Part shown: positions 53,084 through 61,080 of the stretch, piece by piece
How positions within the stretch are numbered: the stretch's first letter is position 1
Layout: each line of letters starts with the position of its first letter
Assembly: GCF_009789555.1 (NCBI RefSeq)
Contig: NZ_CP046902.1
Location: 1,566,001 to 1,630,000 of the forward strand
Source of the DNA: Stutzerimonas stutzeri
GTDB lineage: Bacteria > Pseudomonadota > Gammaproteobacteria > Pseudomonadales > Pseudomonadaceae
DNA: 64,000 nucleotides
Direction: 5' to 3'
The notes under the pieces: generated by a model
What the model saw: only the letters and a program-made list of their open reading frames with translations
Databases searched by the model: none
Told to the model about the DNA's origin: nothing
Program-made: the position numbers and the translations under genes

Positions 53084-54265
53084 ATGAAACGCGCCTACAC
53101 GAATCTGCTCGGCGGCAGACAGGGAGCGGTTGGCCTGTTGGTACTGGCCGCCCTGATCCTGGTGGTCTTCCCGCTGTTGCTCGACAGCTTCAGGCTGAAC
53201 ATGGTCGGCAAGTACCTGACCTACGCGTTCGTCGCGGTCGGCTTGGTGCTGTGCTGGGGCTACGGCGGCATTCTCAGCCTCGGCCAAGGCATATTCTTCG
53301 GTCTGGGCGGCTATTGCATGGCGATGTTCCTCAAGCTGGAGGCGTCGGACCCGGAAAGCACCAGCATCCAGTCGACGCCCGGCATTCCGGACTTCATGGA
53401 CTGGAACCAGCTCACCGAGCTGCCGCTGTTCTGGGAACCCTTCCACAGCTTTGGTTTTACCTTGCTCGCGGTGGTCGCGGTGCCGGTGATTCTGGCGCTG
53501 GTCATCGGCATGGCGATGTTCAAACGGCGCGTGGGCGATGTGTATTTCTCCATCGTGACCCAGGCCATCGCGGCGATTCTCACCATCCTCATCATCGGCC
53601 AGCAGGGCCTCACCGGCGGGGTCAATGGCATCACCGACCTGAAGACCCTGATGGGTTGGGATATTCGCGGCGACGAAGCCAAGGTCACGCTCTACTTCGT
53701 CTGCGCGGTGCTGTTGCTGTGCTGCATCCTGCTAGGCCGTTTCATCCTCACCTCCAAGCTGGGGCGACTGCTGATGGCCATGCGCGACAAGGAGGAGCGG
53801 GTGCGCTTTTCCGGCTACGACGTGGCCAGCTTCAAGATCTTCGTGTTTTGCGTGGCCGCCGCGTTCTCCGGAATCGGCGGCGCGCTGTTCACCTTGCAGG
53901 TCGGCTTCATGTCGCCCAGCTTCGTCGGCATCGTGCCCTCGATCGAGATGGTCATCTTCGCGGCGGTGGGCGGGCGCATGTCGCTGCTGGGCGCGGTGTA
54001 CGGCGCCTTGCTGGTCAATTACGGCAAGACGGTGTTTTCCGAGAGCTTTCCGGAACTGTGGCTGTACTTCATGGGCGGCCTGTTCATCGTCGTGGTGATG
54101 TATTTCCCCAATGGCCTGGCCGGGCTTTACCAGAGTCACGGACGCAAATGGCTGGCGCGGTTATCGGCGAAACGCGGGATCAGCCCGCCAGCGACCACCG
54201 CCCGGGCCGAGCCTGTTTCGCCCGTCGAAACCGACAGCCGCAAGGAACTGGAGACCACGCCATGA
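53084..54265 (+). CDS. urtC: Urea/amide ABC transporter permease UrtC
   Basis: A 393-residue LivM-type permease with about nine hydrophobic segments. CWGYGGILSLGQGIFFGLGG, QQGLTGGVNGITDL, DKEERVRFSGYDVASFK and GGRMSLLGAVYGALLVNYG are family motifs. The ATG at 53084 (MKRAYTNLLGG) is chosen over one six codons upstream on family resemblance and AGGGCTCC ahead of it. The last 35 residues are a hydrophilic tail. Its stop overlaps the urtD ATG (ATGA). A 115-bp spacer to urtB holds no gene. Confidence 0.93.
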   Translation: MKRAYTNLLGGRQGAVGLLVLAALILVVFPLLLDSFRLNMVGKYLTYAFVAVGLVLCWGYGGILSLGQGIFFGLGGYCMAMFLKLEASDPESTSIQSTPGIPDFMDWNQLTELPLFWEPFHSFGFTLLAVVAVPVILALVIGMAMFKRRVGDVYFSIVTQAIAAILTILIIGQQGLTGGVNGITDLKTLMGWDIRGDEAKVTLYFVCAVLLLCCILLGRFILTSKLGRLLMAMRDKEERVRFSGYDVASFKIFVFCVAAAFSGIGGALFTLQVGFMSPSFVGIVPSIEMVIFAAVGGRMSLLGAVYGALLVNYGKTVFSESFPELWLYFMGGLFIVVVMYFPNGLAGLYQSHGRKWLARLSAKRGISPPATTARAEPVSPVETDSRKELETTP

Positions 54266-55023
54266 CCGCCACAGCCGCGTTTCATATGCCCAAGCCGGTG
54301 CTGGTCGTGGAGGGCCTGACGGTCTCGTTCGATGGCTTCAAGGCAGTCGATGACCTGAATCTGTATCTGGATCGCAACGAAGTGCGAGTGGTCATCGGCC
54401 CCAACGGCGCTGGCAAGACCACCGTGCTCGATCTCATCTGCGGCAAGACCAAGGCCACTGGTGGCAGCATTCAGTTCAACGATCGTGAACTGACGAAAAT
54501 GCGCGAGTACGACATCGTCCGGGCCGGCGTGGGGCGCAAGTTCCAGAACCCTTCGATCTACGAAAACCTGTCGGTGTTCGAGAATCTCGAAATGTCCTAT
54601 CCGGTGGGCCGCAAGGTCCTCGGCGCGTTGTTCTTCAAGCGCACCGCCGAGGTGGTCGCACGGGTCGAGGAGGTCGCCGGGGAAATCTTCCTCTCCGATT
54701 TCCTGCACCAGCAGGCCGATCTGCTTTCCCACGGGCAGAAGCAGTGGCTGGAAATCGGCATGTTGCTGATGCAGAACCCGGAGCTGCTGATGCTGGACGA
54801 ACCGGTGGCCGGCATGAGCGTGTCCGAGCGCGCGCAGACGGCCGAGCTGCTCAAGCGCATCAGCCAGGGGCGCTCGGTGCTGGTCATCGAGCACGACATG
54901 GAATTCGTCAAGAGCATTGCCCACAAGGTCACTGTGCTGCATCAGGGCAAGGTGCTCGCGGAGGGCAGCATGGATGCGGTGCAACAGAACCCGAAAGTGA
55001 TCGAGGTCTACCTGGGGCATTGA
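54262..55023 (+). CDS. urtD: Urea/amide ABC transporter ATPase UrtD
   Basis: A 253-residue LivG-type ATPase. Walker A is VIGPNGAGKTTVLD (near 45), the Q-loop is GVGRKFQNPSIY, the signature LLSHGQKQWLEIGMLL is the UrtD form (SHGQKQ in place of SGGQ), Walker B is LLMLDEPVAGMS, and the H-loop is VIEHDMEFV. The start codon is coupled to the urtC stop. Confidence 0.95.
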   Translation: MTATAAFHMPKPVLVVEGLTVSFDGFKAVDDLNLYLDRNEVRVVIGPNGAGKTTVLDLICGKTKATGGSIQFNDRELTKMREYDIVRAGVGRKFQNPSIYENLSVFENLEMSYPVGRKVLGALFFKRTAEVVARVEEVAGEIFLSDFLHQQADLLSHGQKQWLEIGMLLMQNPELLMLDEPVAGMSVSERAQTAELLKRISQGRSVLVIEHDMEFVKSIAHKVTVLHQGKVLAEGSMDAVQQNPKVIEVYLGH

Positions 55024-55066
55024 CCGGTGCTGCAAGCGGTCGTGGCGCCATTCAAAGGAGAAAAGC

Positions 55067-55756
55067 ATGTTCAAGGTCAGCAACCTCGCATCCGGTTACG
55101 GTCAGAGCCAGATACTTCACGACCTCAGCCTGAACGTGGACAAGCGGGAAATCGTCGCGATCATGGGCCGTAACGGCATGGGCAAGACCACGTTGTTCAA
55201 GACGCTGATGGGCATCATCGAGCCGAGTGCCGGCAGCGTTCGGGTCGATGGCCAGGAAGTGGGCGATCTGCAAACGCATCAACGCGTCGAGCGCGGTGTC
55301 GCCTATGTCCCCCAGGGGCGGATGATATTTCCCAGTATGAGCGTGCTGGAAAACATCCAGACCGGGTTGCCGGCGTCGGCTCACGGCAAGGTTCCCGAGG
55401 ATATCTATGCGCTGTTTCCCGTGCTGCACGAGATGCGCAAGCGCAAGGGCGGCAATCTGTCCGGCGGTCAGCAGCAGCAACTGGCGATCGCCCGGGCGCT
55501 GGCGACCAACCCCAAGGTGCTGTTGCTCGACGAGCCCACCGAGGGCATCCAGCCGTCGATCATCAAGGACATCGCGCGCACCCTCAAGGAGATCCGCAAC
55601 CTGCGCGACCTCACCATCGTGGTCTCGGAGCAGGTGTTGTCGTTCACCATGGAAATCGCTGACCGCTTCCTGGTGATCGAGAAAGGTCGCTTCGTGCTGG
55701 AAGAAACCCGCGGCAAGGTCGACGAGCACCTCATCAGCCGCTACCTCTCGGTGTAG
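55067..55756 (+). CDS. urtE: Urea/amide ABC transporter ATPase UrtE
   Basis: A 229-residue LivF-type ATPase. Walker A is IMGRNGMGKTTLFK, the Q-loop region is GVAYVPQGRMIFP, the signature is NLSGGQQQQLAIARAL, Walker B is VLLLDEPTEGIQPS, and the switch residue is a Gln (VVSEQV), as normal for LivF/UrtE. AAAGGAGAAAAGC is a strong ribosome-binding site. It ends the importer operon ahead of a stable hairpin. Confidence 0.95.
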   Translation: MFKVSNLASGYGQSQILHDLSLNVDKREIVAIMGRNGMGKTTLFKTLMGIIEPSAGSVRVDGQEVGDLQTHQRVERGVAYVPQGRMIFPSMSVLENIQTGLPASAHGKVPEDIYALFPVLHEMRKRKGGNLSGGQQQQLAIARALATNPKVLLLDEPTEGIQPSIIKDIARTLKEIRNLRDLTIVVSEQVLSFTMEIADRFLVIEKGRFVLEETRGKVDEHLISRYLSV

Positions 55757-55772
55757 ACCGCGCGGGCCCGAA

Positions 55773-55804
55773 GGCATGCGGACAGGCGCGACCTGCCGCA
55801 TGCC
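55773..55804 (+). terminator. Long stable hairpin between urtE and fmdA
   Basis: GGCATGCGG (55773-55781) pairs with CCGCATGCC (55796-55804), and CAGG (55783-55786) with CCTG (55792-55795), with one bulged A and a 5-nt loop. It is 17 bp after the urtE stop. No T-run follows, so it may act as a Rho-independent-like pause, an mRNA end stabiliser, or a processing site separating urt from fmd transcripts. Confidence 0.6.
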
Positions 55805-55814
55805 GACGCCGCAA

Positions 55815-55833
55815 CCGTGACGTGATGTCACGG
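55815..55833. repeat. Perfect inverted repeat upstream of fmdA
   Basis: CCGTGAC-GTGAT-GTCACGG is a 19-bp perfect palindrome with a 5-bp centre, 55 bp before the 7-2-7 site at 55888. It could be a second operator or part of a 3' hairpin; its spacing does not match the 7-2-7 sites. Confidence 0.55.
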
Positions 55834-55887
55834 TGATCCAGCGTGCCTGAAGCGCTGGAATCGCCCGTCACTGCTGGCCTCTGGCCC

Positions 55888-55903
55888 TACGTCATCCGAC
55901 GTA
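55888..55903. promoter_or_regulatory. 7-2-7 inverted repeat, candidate operator 3 (fmdA promoter)
   Basis: TACGTCA-TC-CGACGTA has the same outer heptamers and length as the two repeats in front of urtA, with one mismatch. It is 84 bp before the fmdA ATG, where an activator site is expected. This links the formamidase/amidase genes to the same regulator as the importer. Confidence 0.75.
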
Positions 55904-55986
55904 TTCCGCAAAATCGCCCTTCGGAAAAGACTAGCCCGGTACTCAGCGAGACCGCTGATTTCCCCACGGGTCCCAGGAGCTTCGTC

Positions 55987-57216
55987 ATGACCGAAACGCT
56001 GATCAAGGTCGATTTGAATCAGGCCGCCACCGAGAACGAAAACATCCACAACCGCTGGCATCCCGATATCCCGATGGCCTGCTGGGTCAAGCCGGGCGAT
56101 GACTTCATCCTCGAAACCTACGACTGGACCGCTGGCGCCATCAAGAACGATGACGACGCCAGCGATGTGCGCGACGTCGACCTGTCCACCGTGCATTACC
56201 TGTCCGGTCCGGTAGGCGTGCAGGGCGCCGAACCGGGTGATCTGCTGGTAGTCGATCTGCTCGATATCGGTGCCCGTCAGGATTCGCTCTGGGGTTTCAA
56301 TGGCTTCTTTTCGCAGCAGAATGGCGGCGGTTTCCTCACCGATCATTTCCCCCATGCGCAGAAGTCCATCTGGGACTTCCAGGGCATGTTCACCCGTTCG
56401 CGGCACATCCCGGGTGTCAACTTCGCCGGCCTGATTCATCCTGGCCTGATCGGCTGCCTGCCCGATCACAAGATGCTCGCCGACTGGAACAAGCGCGAAC
56501 AGGAACTGATCGACAGCAACCCCACGCGCGTGCCGCCGTTGGCCAATCCGCCGCTGGCGGCGACCGCGCACATGGGCAAGCTGACCGGCGAGGCGCGCGA
56601 CAAGGCTGCGCTGACCGGCGCCCGCACCGTGCCGCCACGCGAACACGGCGGCAACTGCGACATCAAGGACCTGTCGCGCGGCTCGAAGATTTTCTTCCCG
56701 GTCTATGTGGACGGCGCCGGGCTGTCGGTGGGCGACCTGCACTTCAGTCAGGGGGACGGGGAAATCACCTTCTGCGGCGCCATCGAAATGGCTGGCTGGG
56801 TGCACATGAAGGTGGAACTGATCAAGGGCGGGATGGCCAAGTACGGCATCAAGAACCCGATCTTCAAGCCCAGCCCCATCGTGCCCACCTACAACAACTA
56901 CCTCATCTTCGAGGGCATTTCGGTCGACGAGGCGGGTAAGCAGCATTATCTGGACGTCAACCTTGCCTACAAGCAGGCCTGCCTGAACGCGATCAACTAC
57001 CTGACCAAGTTCGGCTACTCGCCCGCCCAGGGCTACTCGCTGCTTGGCTCGGCGCCGGTACAGGGGCATATCAGCGGCGTGGTCGACATTCCCAACGCCT
57101 GCGCGACCCTCTGGTTGCCGACCGAAATCTTCGAGTTCGACATCAACCCCAACGCGTCCGGCCCGATCAAGCATCTGGATGGCAGTGTCGACCTGCCGAT
57201 CGCCCTGGACAAATGA
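55987..57216 (+). CDS. fmdA: Formamidase (FmdA/AmdA family)
   Basis: A 409-residue amidase hydrolysing formamide (and to a lesser degree acetamide) to the acid and ammonia in the cytoplasm. Family motifs: HNRWHPDIPMACWVKPGDDF (N-terminal), GPVGVQGAEPGDLL, VPPREHGGNCDIKDLSRG, and YVDGAGLSVGDLHFSQGDGE. Length is that of the Methylophilus enzyme. AGGAG at 55975-55979 supports the ATG at 55987; the 48-codon upstream extension covers the operator region and is rejected. fmdB follows 84 bp later. Confidence 0.95.
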   Translation: MTETLIKVDLNQAATENENIHNRWHPDIPMACWVKPGDDFILETYDWTAGAIKNDDDASDVRDVDLSTVHYLSGPVGVQGAEPGDLLVVDLLDIGARQDSLWGFNGFFSQQNGGGFLTDHFPHAQKSIWDFQGMFTRSRHIPGVNFAGLIHPGLIGCLPDHKMLADWNKREQELIDSNPTRVPPLANPPLAATAHMGKLTGEARDKAALTGARTVPPREHGGNCDIKDLSRGSKIFFPVYVDGAGLSVGDLHFSQGDGEITFCGAIEMAGWVHMKVELIKGGMAKYGIKNPIFKPSPIVPTYNNYLIFEGISVDEAGKQHYLDVNLAYKQACLNAINYLTKFGYSPAQGYSLLGSAPVQGHISGVVDIPNACATLWLPTEIFEFDINPNASGPIKHLDGSVDLPIALDK

Positions 57217-57300
57217 GTTCGCTGCCCGCGTGTATCCGGTGCTTTGGACGGCGGCCAGGTACGCGCGGGTGGTGGGCGCCACGACCGCGAGGAGTTCGTC

Positions 57301-57648
57301 ATGCCGATCTATGAATACGACTGCGCGCAATGCGGCGACTTCAGTGTGCTACGGCCCATGGCCGAGCGCGACGAGGTCTGCGCGTGCCCCTGCTGCGCGG
57401 GTGAAAGCCAGCGCGTGATTCTCTCGGCGCCGGGTCTGGCAACCATGGCCGGCAGCCAGCGGCGCGCGATTGAAACCAACGAGCGCGCCGCGCACGCACC
57501 GCAAACCCTTGCCGAGTACGCGAGCAGGCGCAAGCACCCGGCCGGCTGCAATTGCTGCGGCCCGAGCAAGCCGAACGTGCCGACCAAGGCCAACCCTCAT
57601 GCCATGAAAGGCAAACCGGCCGGTCGGCCCTGGATGATCAGCCACTAA
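57301..57648 (+). CDS. fmdB: FmdB-family zinc-ribbon protein
   Basis: A 115-residue protein whose first 45 residues form the FmdB putative regulatory zinc ribbon (MPIYEYDCAQCG; CACPCC; then a Cys-rich GCNCCGPS near residue 83). The rest is hydrophilic and unstructured. The start at 57301 matches the invariant MPIYEY beginning; the longer frame from 57244 is rejected. It is the partner of fmdA in formamidase operons; the precise role (regulator or metal/assembly factor) is not proven. Confidence 0.9.
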   Translation: MPIYEYDCAQCGDFSVLRPMAERDEVCACPCCAGESQRVILSAPGLATMAGSQRRAIETNERAAHAPQTLAEYASRRKHPAGCNCCGPSKPNVPTKANPHAMKGKPAGRPWMISH

Positions 57649-57754
57649 TTCCATCAACTGCGGGTGGCTTCAGGCCGCCCTTGTGCGGTTGGGGAAAGCC
57701 CATCCCGCGCTACCCAACGCACGGTCGCCCGCCGTGGATACCGAGGAGAACAAC

Positions 57755-58795
57755 ATGCGTCACGGAGATATTTCCAGCAGTCCCGATACCGTCGGCGTTG
57801 CCGTCGTCAACTACAAGATGCCGCGCCTGCACACCAGGGCAGAAGTCCTGGCGAATGCACGCCAGATCGGCGAGATGATCAAGGGCATGAAACTCGGCCT
57901 GCCGGGCATGGACCTGGTGGTGTTTCCCGAGTACAGCACCATGGGGATCATGTACGACCCCGCCGAGATGATGGAAACCGCGACGACCATTCCCGGCGAG
58001 GAAACCGCGATTTTCGCGGCTGCCTGTCGCGAGGCGAAAACCTGGGGCATCTTTTCACTGACCGGCGAACGCAACGAAGACCCCGGCAAAGCCCCGTACA
58101 ACACGCTGATCCTGATGAACGATCAGGGTGAGATCGTGCAGAAATACCGCAAATGCATCCCGTGGTGCCCCATCGAGGGCTGGTATCCGGGCGACCGCAC
58201 CTATGTCTCCGAAGGCCCGAAGGGCATGAAGATCAGCCTGATCATCTGCGACGACGGCAACTACCCCGAAATCTGGCGTGACTGTGCGATGAAGGGCGCC
58301 GAGTTGATCGTGCGCTGCCAGGGTTACATGTATCCGGCCAAGGAGCAGCAAGTGCTGATGTCCAAGACCATGGCCTGGGCCAACAACTGCTATGTCGCGG
58401 TGGCCAATGCGGCGGGCTTCGATGGCGTCTACAGCTATTTCGGTCACTCGGCGCTGATCGGTTTCGACGGACGCACGCTGGGTGAGTGCGGCGAGGAAGA
58501 AATGGGCATCCAGTACGCACAACTGTCGGTTTCGCAGATCCGCGACGCCCGCGCCAATGACCAGTCGCAGAATCACCTGTTCAAGCTGTTGCACCGTGGC
58601 TACACCGGCATGCACAACTCCGGCGACGGTGACCGTGGCGTCGCCGATTGTCCTTTCGAGTTCTACCGCACCTGGGTGCTCGACGCCGAGAAAGCCCGCG
58701 ATGAGGTGGAGGCCATGACCCGGACGACCGTCGGCGTAGCGGATTGCCCGGTTTACGACCTGCCTCACGGCGGTCGGGAAAAGACGGTGGGGTAG
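57755..58795 (+). CDS. amiE: Aliphatic amidase AmiE
   Basis: A 346-residue nitrilase-superfamily amidase hydrolysing short aliphatic amides such as acetamide and propionamide. The catalytic triad is Glu59 (VVFPEY), Lys133 (KYRKC) and Cys165 (LIICDDGNYPE). It is very close to the P. aeruginosa enzyme throughout, from MRHGDISSS to the RTWV...AEKAR region, with a one-residue deletion around 109-111 that shifts Lys and Cys by one. The ATG at 57755 follows GAGGAGAA. Unlike P. aeruginosa it is not preceded by a T-tailed leader terminator for AmiR antitermination. amiB follows after 130 bp. Confidence 0.97.
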   Translation: MRHGDISSSPDTVGVAVVNYKMPRLHTRAEVLANARQIGEMIKGMKLGLPGMDLVVFPEYSTMGIMYDPAEMMETATTIPGEETAIFAAACREAKTWGIFSLTGERNEDPGKAPYNTLILMNDQGEIVQKYRKCIPWCPIEGWYPGDRTYVSEGPKGMKISLIICDDGNYPEIWRDCAMKGAELIVRCQGYMYPAKEQQVLMSKTMAWANNCYVAVANAAGFDGVYSYFGHSALIGFDGRTLGECGEEEMGIQYAQLSVSQIRDARANDQSQNHLFKLLHRGYTGMHNSGDGDRGVADCPFEFYRTWVLDAEKARDEVEAMTRTTVGVADCPVYDLPHGGREKTVG

Positions 58796-58925
58796 GGCGA
58801 CCTTGGTCCGCCGCAGACGGCCACGTAGCCCGTCGGCGGCGGCTGTCTTGATCGCAGCGCTGCGTTGAAGCGCGTTCTCGGGCTTCGACGCCGCTGCACG
58901 CTCGCTCCCCTTCCGGAAATGACCC

Positions 58926-59975
58926 ATGCCTTTCGTCAACGACCTCATCGATTACAACCGAGAGCAGGCGGCACGAGGCGTCGAAACGGCCCGTGCGAAG
59001 CCTGGCGCTTCGCGCTATCTGTTCGAGCCGGCCGAGGTCATGGCCTTGTTGCGCAGCCGCATCGTGGGGCAGGAGACGGCCCTGGACGCGATCGAGGCCA
59101 CGCTCAAGGTGATCAAGGCCGAGATCGGCGCGCCAGACCGACCGCGTGCCGTGATGTTGTTCCTCGGTCCCACCGGTGTCGGCAAGACCGAGACCGTCCG
59201 CCTGCTGGCCCAGGCCATTCATGGCAAGCCCGATGCGTTCTGTCGCATCGACATGAATACCCTGGCCCAAGAGCACTACGCGGCGGCCCTGACCGGCGCC
59301 CCACCGGGTTACGTGGGAAGCAAGGAAGGCACCACCTTGTTCGATATCGAGGCGATCCAGGGCAGTTTCAGCCGCCCGGGCATTGTCCTGTTCGATGAGC
59401 TGGAAAAGGCCAGCCGCGAGGTCGTGCGCAGCCTGCTCAACGTGCTCGACAGCGGCCAGCTGACACTCTCGGCAGGGTCCCGCACGATCGACTTCCGCAA
59501 CAGCCTGATATTCATGACCAGCAACATTGGCGCGCATGAGGCGTGGCTGGCGCGGAGCCGCTACCAACGTGGCTGGCGGCGTTGGCTTGGCATGCGTGCG
59601 GTCGATGATGCGCAGGTGCTGGACGATGCGTTGCACCGGGATTTCGAGCCTGAATTTCTCAATCGGATCGACCGCATACTGCGCTTCGAGCGCCTGGACG
59701 ATCAGTGGCTGCAGGCGTTGCTGGATATCGAGTTGGGCAAACTCGATCAGCGTCTCGCCCGGCGCGGATGCAGGCTCATGCTCAGCCCTGCCGCACGGCA
59801 GCTGCTGTGCGTCGCGCACGATCCTCGCTTCGGCGCGCGGGAATTGACGCGCAGGGTGCGCACGCTGCTGGAGCCGGCGCTGGCCGATGCACTGCTGCAG
59901 CACCCGGCTGCGGCGACATTCGAGGCCGACGTGGAAGGTGAGCAATTGCGCGTGCGGCCTGTTCCGGCCGCTTAG
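58926..59975 (+). CDS. amiB: AmiB-like single-domain Clp/Hsp100 ATPase
   Basis: A 349-residue AAA+ protein equal to the second ATPase module of ClpA/ClpB only; no N-domain, D1 or middle domain. Walker A is LGPTGVGKTETVRLL (near 77-91), the pore loop is GAPPGYVGSKEG with the threading tyrosine, Walker B is IVLFDELEKA, sensor 1 is FMTSNIGA, the arginine finger is in FLNRIDR, and sensor 2 is GARELTRR. In P. aeruginosa amiB lies next to amiE in amiEBCRS and encodes a Clp-related ATPase of unproven role; position and domain content support that name. Stop overlaps convergent tatD by 4 bp. Confidence 0.85.
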   Translation: MPFVNDLIDYNREQAARGVETARAKPGASRYLFEPAEVMALLRSRIVGQETALDAIEATLKVIKAEIGAPDRPRAVMLFLGPTGVGKTETVRLLAQAIHGKPDAFCRIDMNTLAQEHYAAALTGAPPGYVGSKEGTTLFDIEAIQGSFSRPGIVLFDELEKASREVVRSLLNVLDSGQLTLSAGSRTIDFRNSLIFMTSNIGAHEAWLARSRYQRGWRRWLGMRAVDDAQVLDDALHRDFEPEFLNRIDRILRFERLDDQWLQALLDIELGKLDQRLARRGCRLMLSPAARQLLCVAHDPRFGARELTRRVRTLLEPALADALLQHPAAATFEADVEGEQLRVRPVPAA

Positions 59976-60751
59976 CCCCAGCCAAACAGTTCGCAGCTGT
60001 TTCGGTAGCTCGCCTCGGCCAGTTGCTCAGGGCTGATGCCTTTGATGTCGGCCAGCTCGCGGCAGATATCAGGCAGGAACTCCGGACTGTTGCGCTGGCC
60101 AGCATGGCTGTGGGGCGCGATGTCGGGTGCGTCGGTTTCCAGCACGATGCTGTCCAGCGGAAGCTGCTGGAGCACCCGGTGCATGCGGTGCGCCTGCGGC
60201 CAGGTGCCGGCACCGCCGAGGCCCAGCTTGTAGCCGAGGCGAATGTACTCGCGCGCTTCCTCCCAACTGCCGCTGAAGGCATGGGCGATACCGGCGCGCT
60301 TGAGCTTGTGCTGCTTCAGGGTGGCAATCATTTGCGCATGGGCGCGGCGCACATGCAGCAACACCGGCAGTTCGAATTCGTCAGCCAGATCGAGCTGGGC
60401 GTCGAGCAACTGTTGCTGGCGCGCCTTGTCAGGGGCTTCGATGTAGTAGTCCAGGCCAATTTCGCCGATGGCACAGAGTTTGTGCTGCCCTTGCAGCCGT
60501 ACCAGCCAGCCGCGCAATTGGTCGAGGTGCGCCGGTTGGTGGTCGTGCAGAAACACCGGGTGCAGGCCCAGCGCGGCGTACACCGACGGTTCGTCCAGCG
60601 CCATTTGCCACACGCGCGCCCAGTTCGCCTGATGCACGCCGAGCACCAACAGCCGCTCGACACCGGCTTCGCGGCAACGCGCCAGCACCTGATCGCGGTC
60701 AGGGTCGAAAGGGTGGAAATCGAGATGGGTGTGCGTGTCGATCAGGCGCAC
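59972..60751 (-). CDS. tatD: TatD-family metal-dependent deoxyribonuclease
   Basis: A 259-residue TIM-barrel hydrolase. Metal-binding DTHTHLDFHPF starts the protein; GEIGLDYY (Glu), LPVLLHVRRA (His), IAHAFSGSWEEA and ETDAPDIAP (Asp) complete the site. The start is GTG 60751 with AGGAGA 8-13 bp ahead; the longer ATG frame from 60910 adds an unrelated 53-residue leader that overlaps the next gene. Could equally be a YjjV-type paralogue. Confidence 0.9.
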   Translation of the reverse strand: MRLIDTHTHLDFHPFDPDRDQVLARCREAGVERLLVLGVHQANWARVWQMALDEPSVYAALGLHPVFLHDHQPAHLDQLRGWLVRLQGQHKLCAIGEIGLDYYIEAPDKARQQQLLDAQLDLADEFELPVLLHVRRAHAQMIATLKQHKLKRAGIAHAFSGSWEEAREYIRLGYKLGLGGAGTWPQAHRMHRVLQQLPLDSIVLETDAPDIAPHSHAGQRNSPEFLPDICRELADIKGISPEQLAEASYRNSCELFGWG

Positions 60752-60785
60752 GACCGGCTTCTCCTGGTCTGGCTGGATGGGGGGA

Positions 60786-61031
60786 TCAGCGGCTCGGTTC
60801 TTCCTCGATCTGGATGTCGCTGACACCCAGCTCCGCCATGCGGCTGTGCTCGCTGGGCCGCGTTGGAATCTCCCAAGGGGCATCCGTTGCCGCTCGCGGC
60901 TCGCGGACATGATGCAGGAGAATCTCCAGTTCGGCTTGTTCCATGTCCGGTTCTTCGAAGGCGCTGAGCGTGAACGAGGCCGGTTTGCCGTTGATCAGGT
61001 AGTGGATGCGATAGCGTTTCAGTTCGGTCAT
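60786..61031 (-). CDS. Hypothetical protein, 81 residues
   Basis: A small acidic protein (MTELKRYRIHYLINGKPAS at the start, IQIEEEPSR at the end) with no membrane segment and no motif I recognise. Secondary structure looks like two beta strands, a helix (DMEQAELEILLHHV) and a final strand. The ATG at 61031 is chosen over one at 61073. It lies 34 bp ahead of tatD and 49 bp after ada on the same strand, so it could be co-transcribed with both. Confidence 0.65.
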   Translation of the reverse strand: MTELKRYRIHYLINGKPASFTLSAFEEPDMEQAELEILLHHVREPRAATDAPWEIPTRPSEHSRMAELGVSDIQIEEEPSR

Positions 61032-61080
61032 GGCGGCTCTCGATTCCGGGGTCATGGAACATCGGACCGCCAAATCGCCG

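Noticed and set aside
55815..55833. A fourth 7-2-7 operator at the CCGTGAC palindrome
   Set aside because: Its half-sites and 5-bp centre differ from the three TACGTCA sites; listed as a separate inverted repeat.
57649..57754. AmiR-type antitermination leader before amiE
   Set aside because: A 7-pair hairpin (GGGTGGC/GCCGCCC) is present but no T-run follows and no amiR is encoded here.
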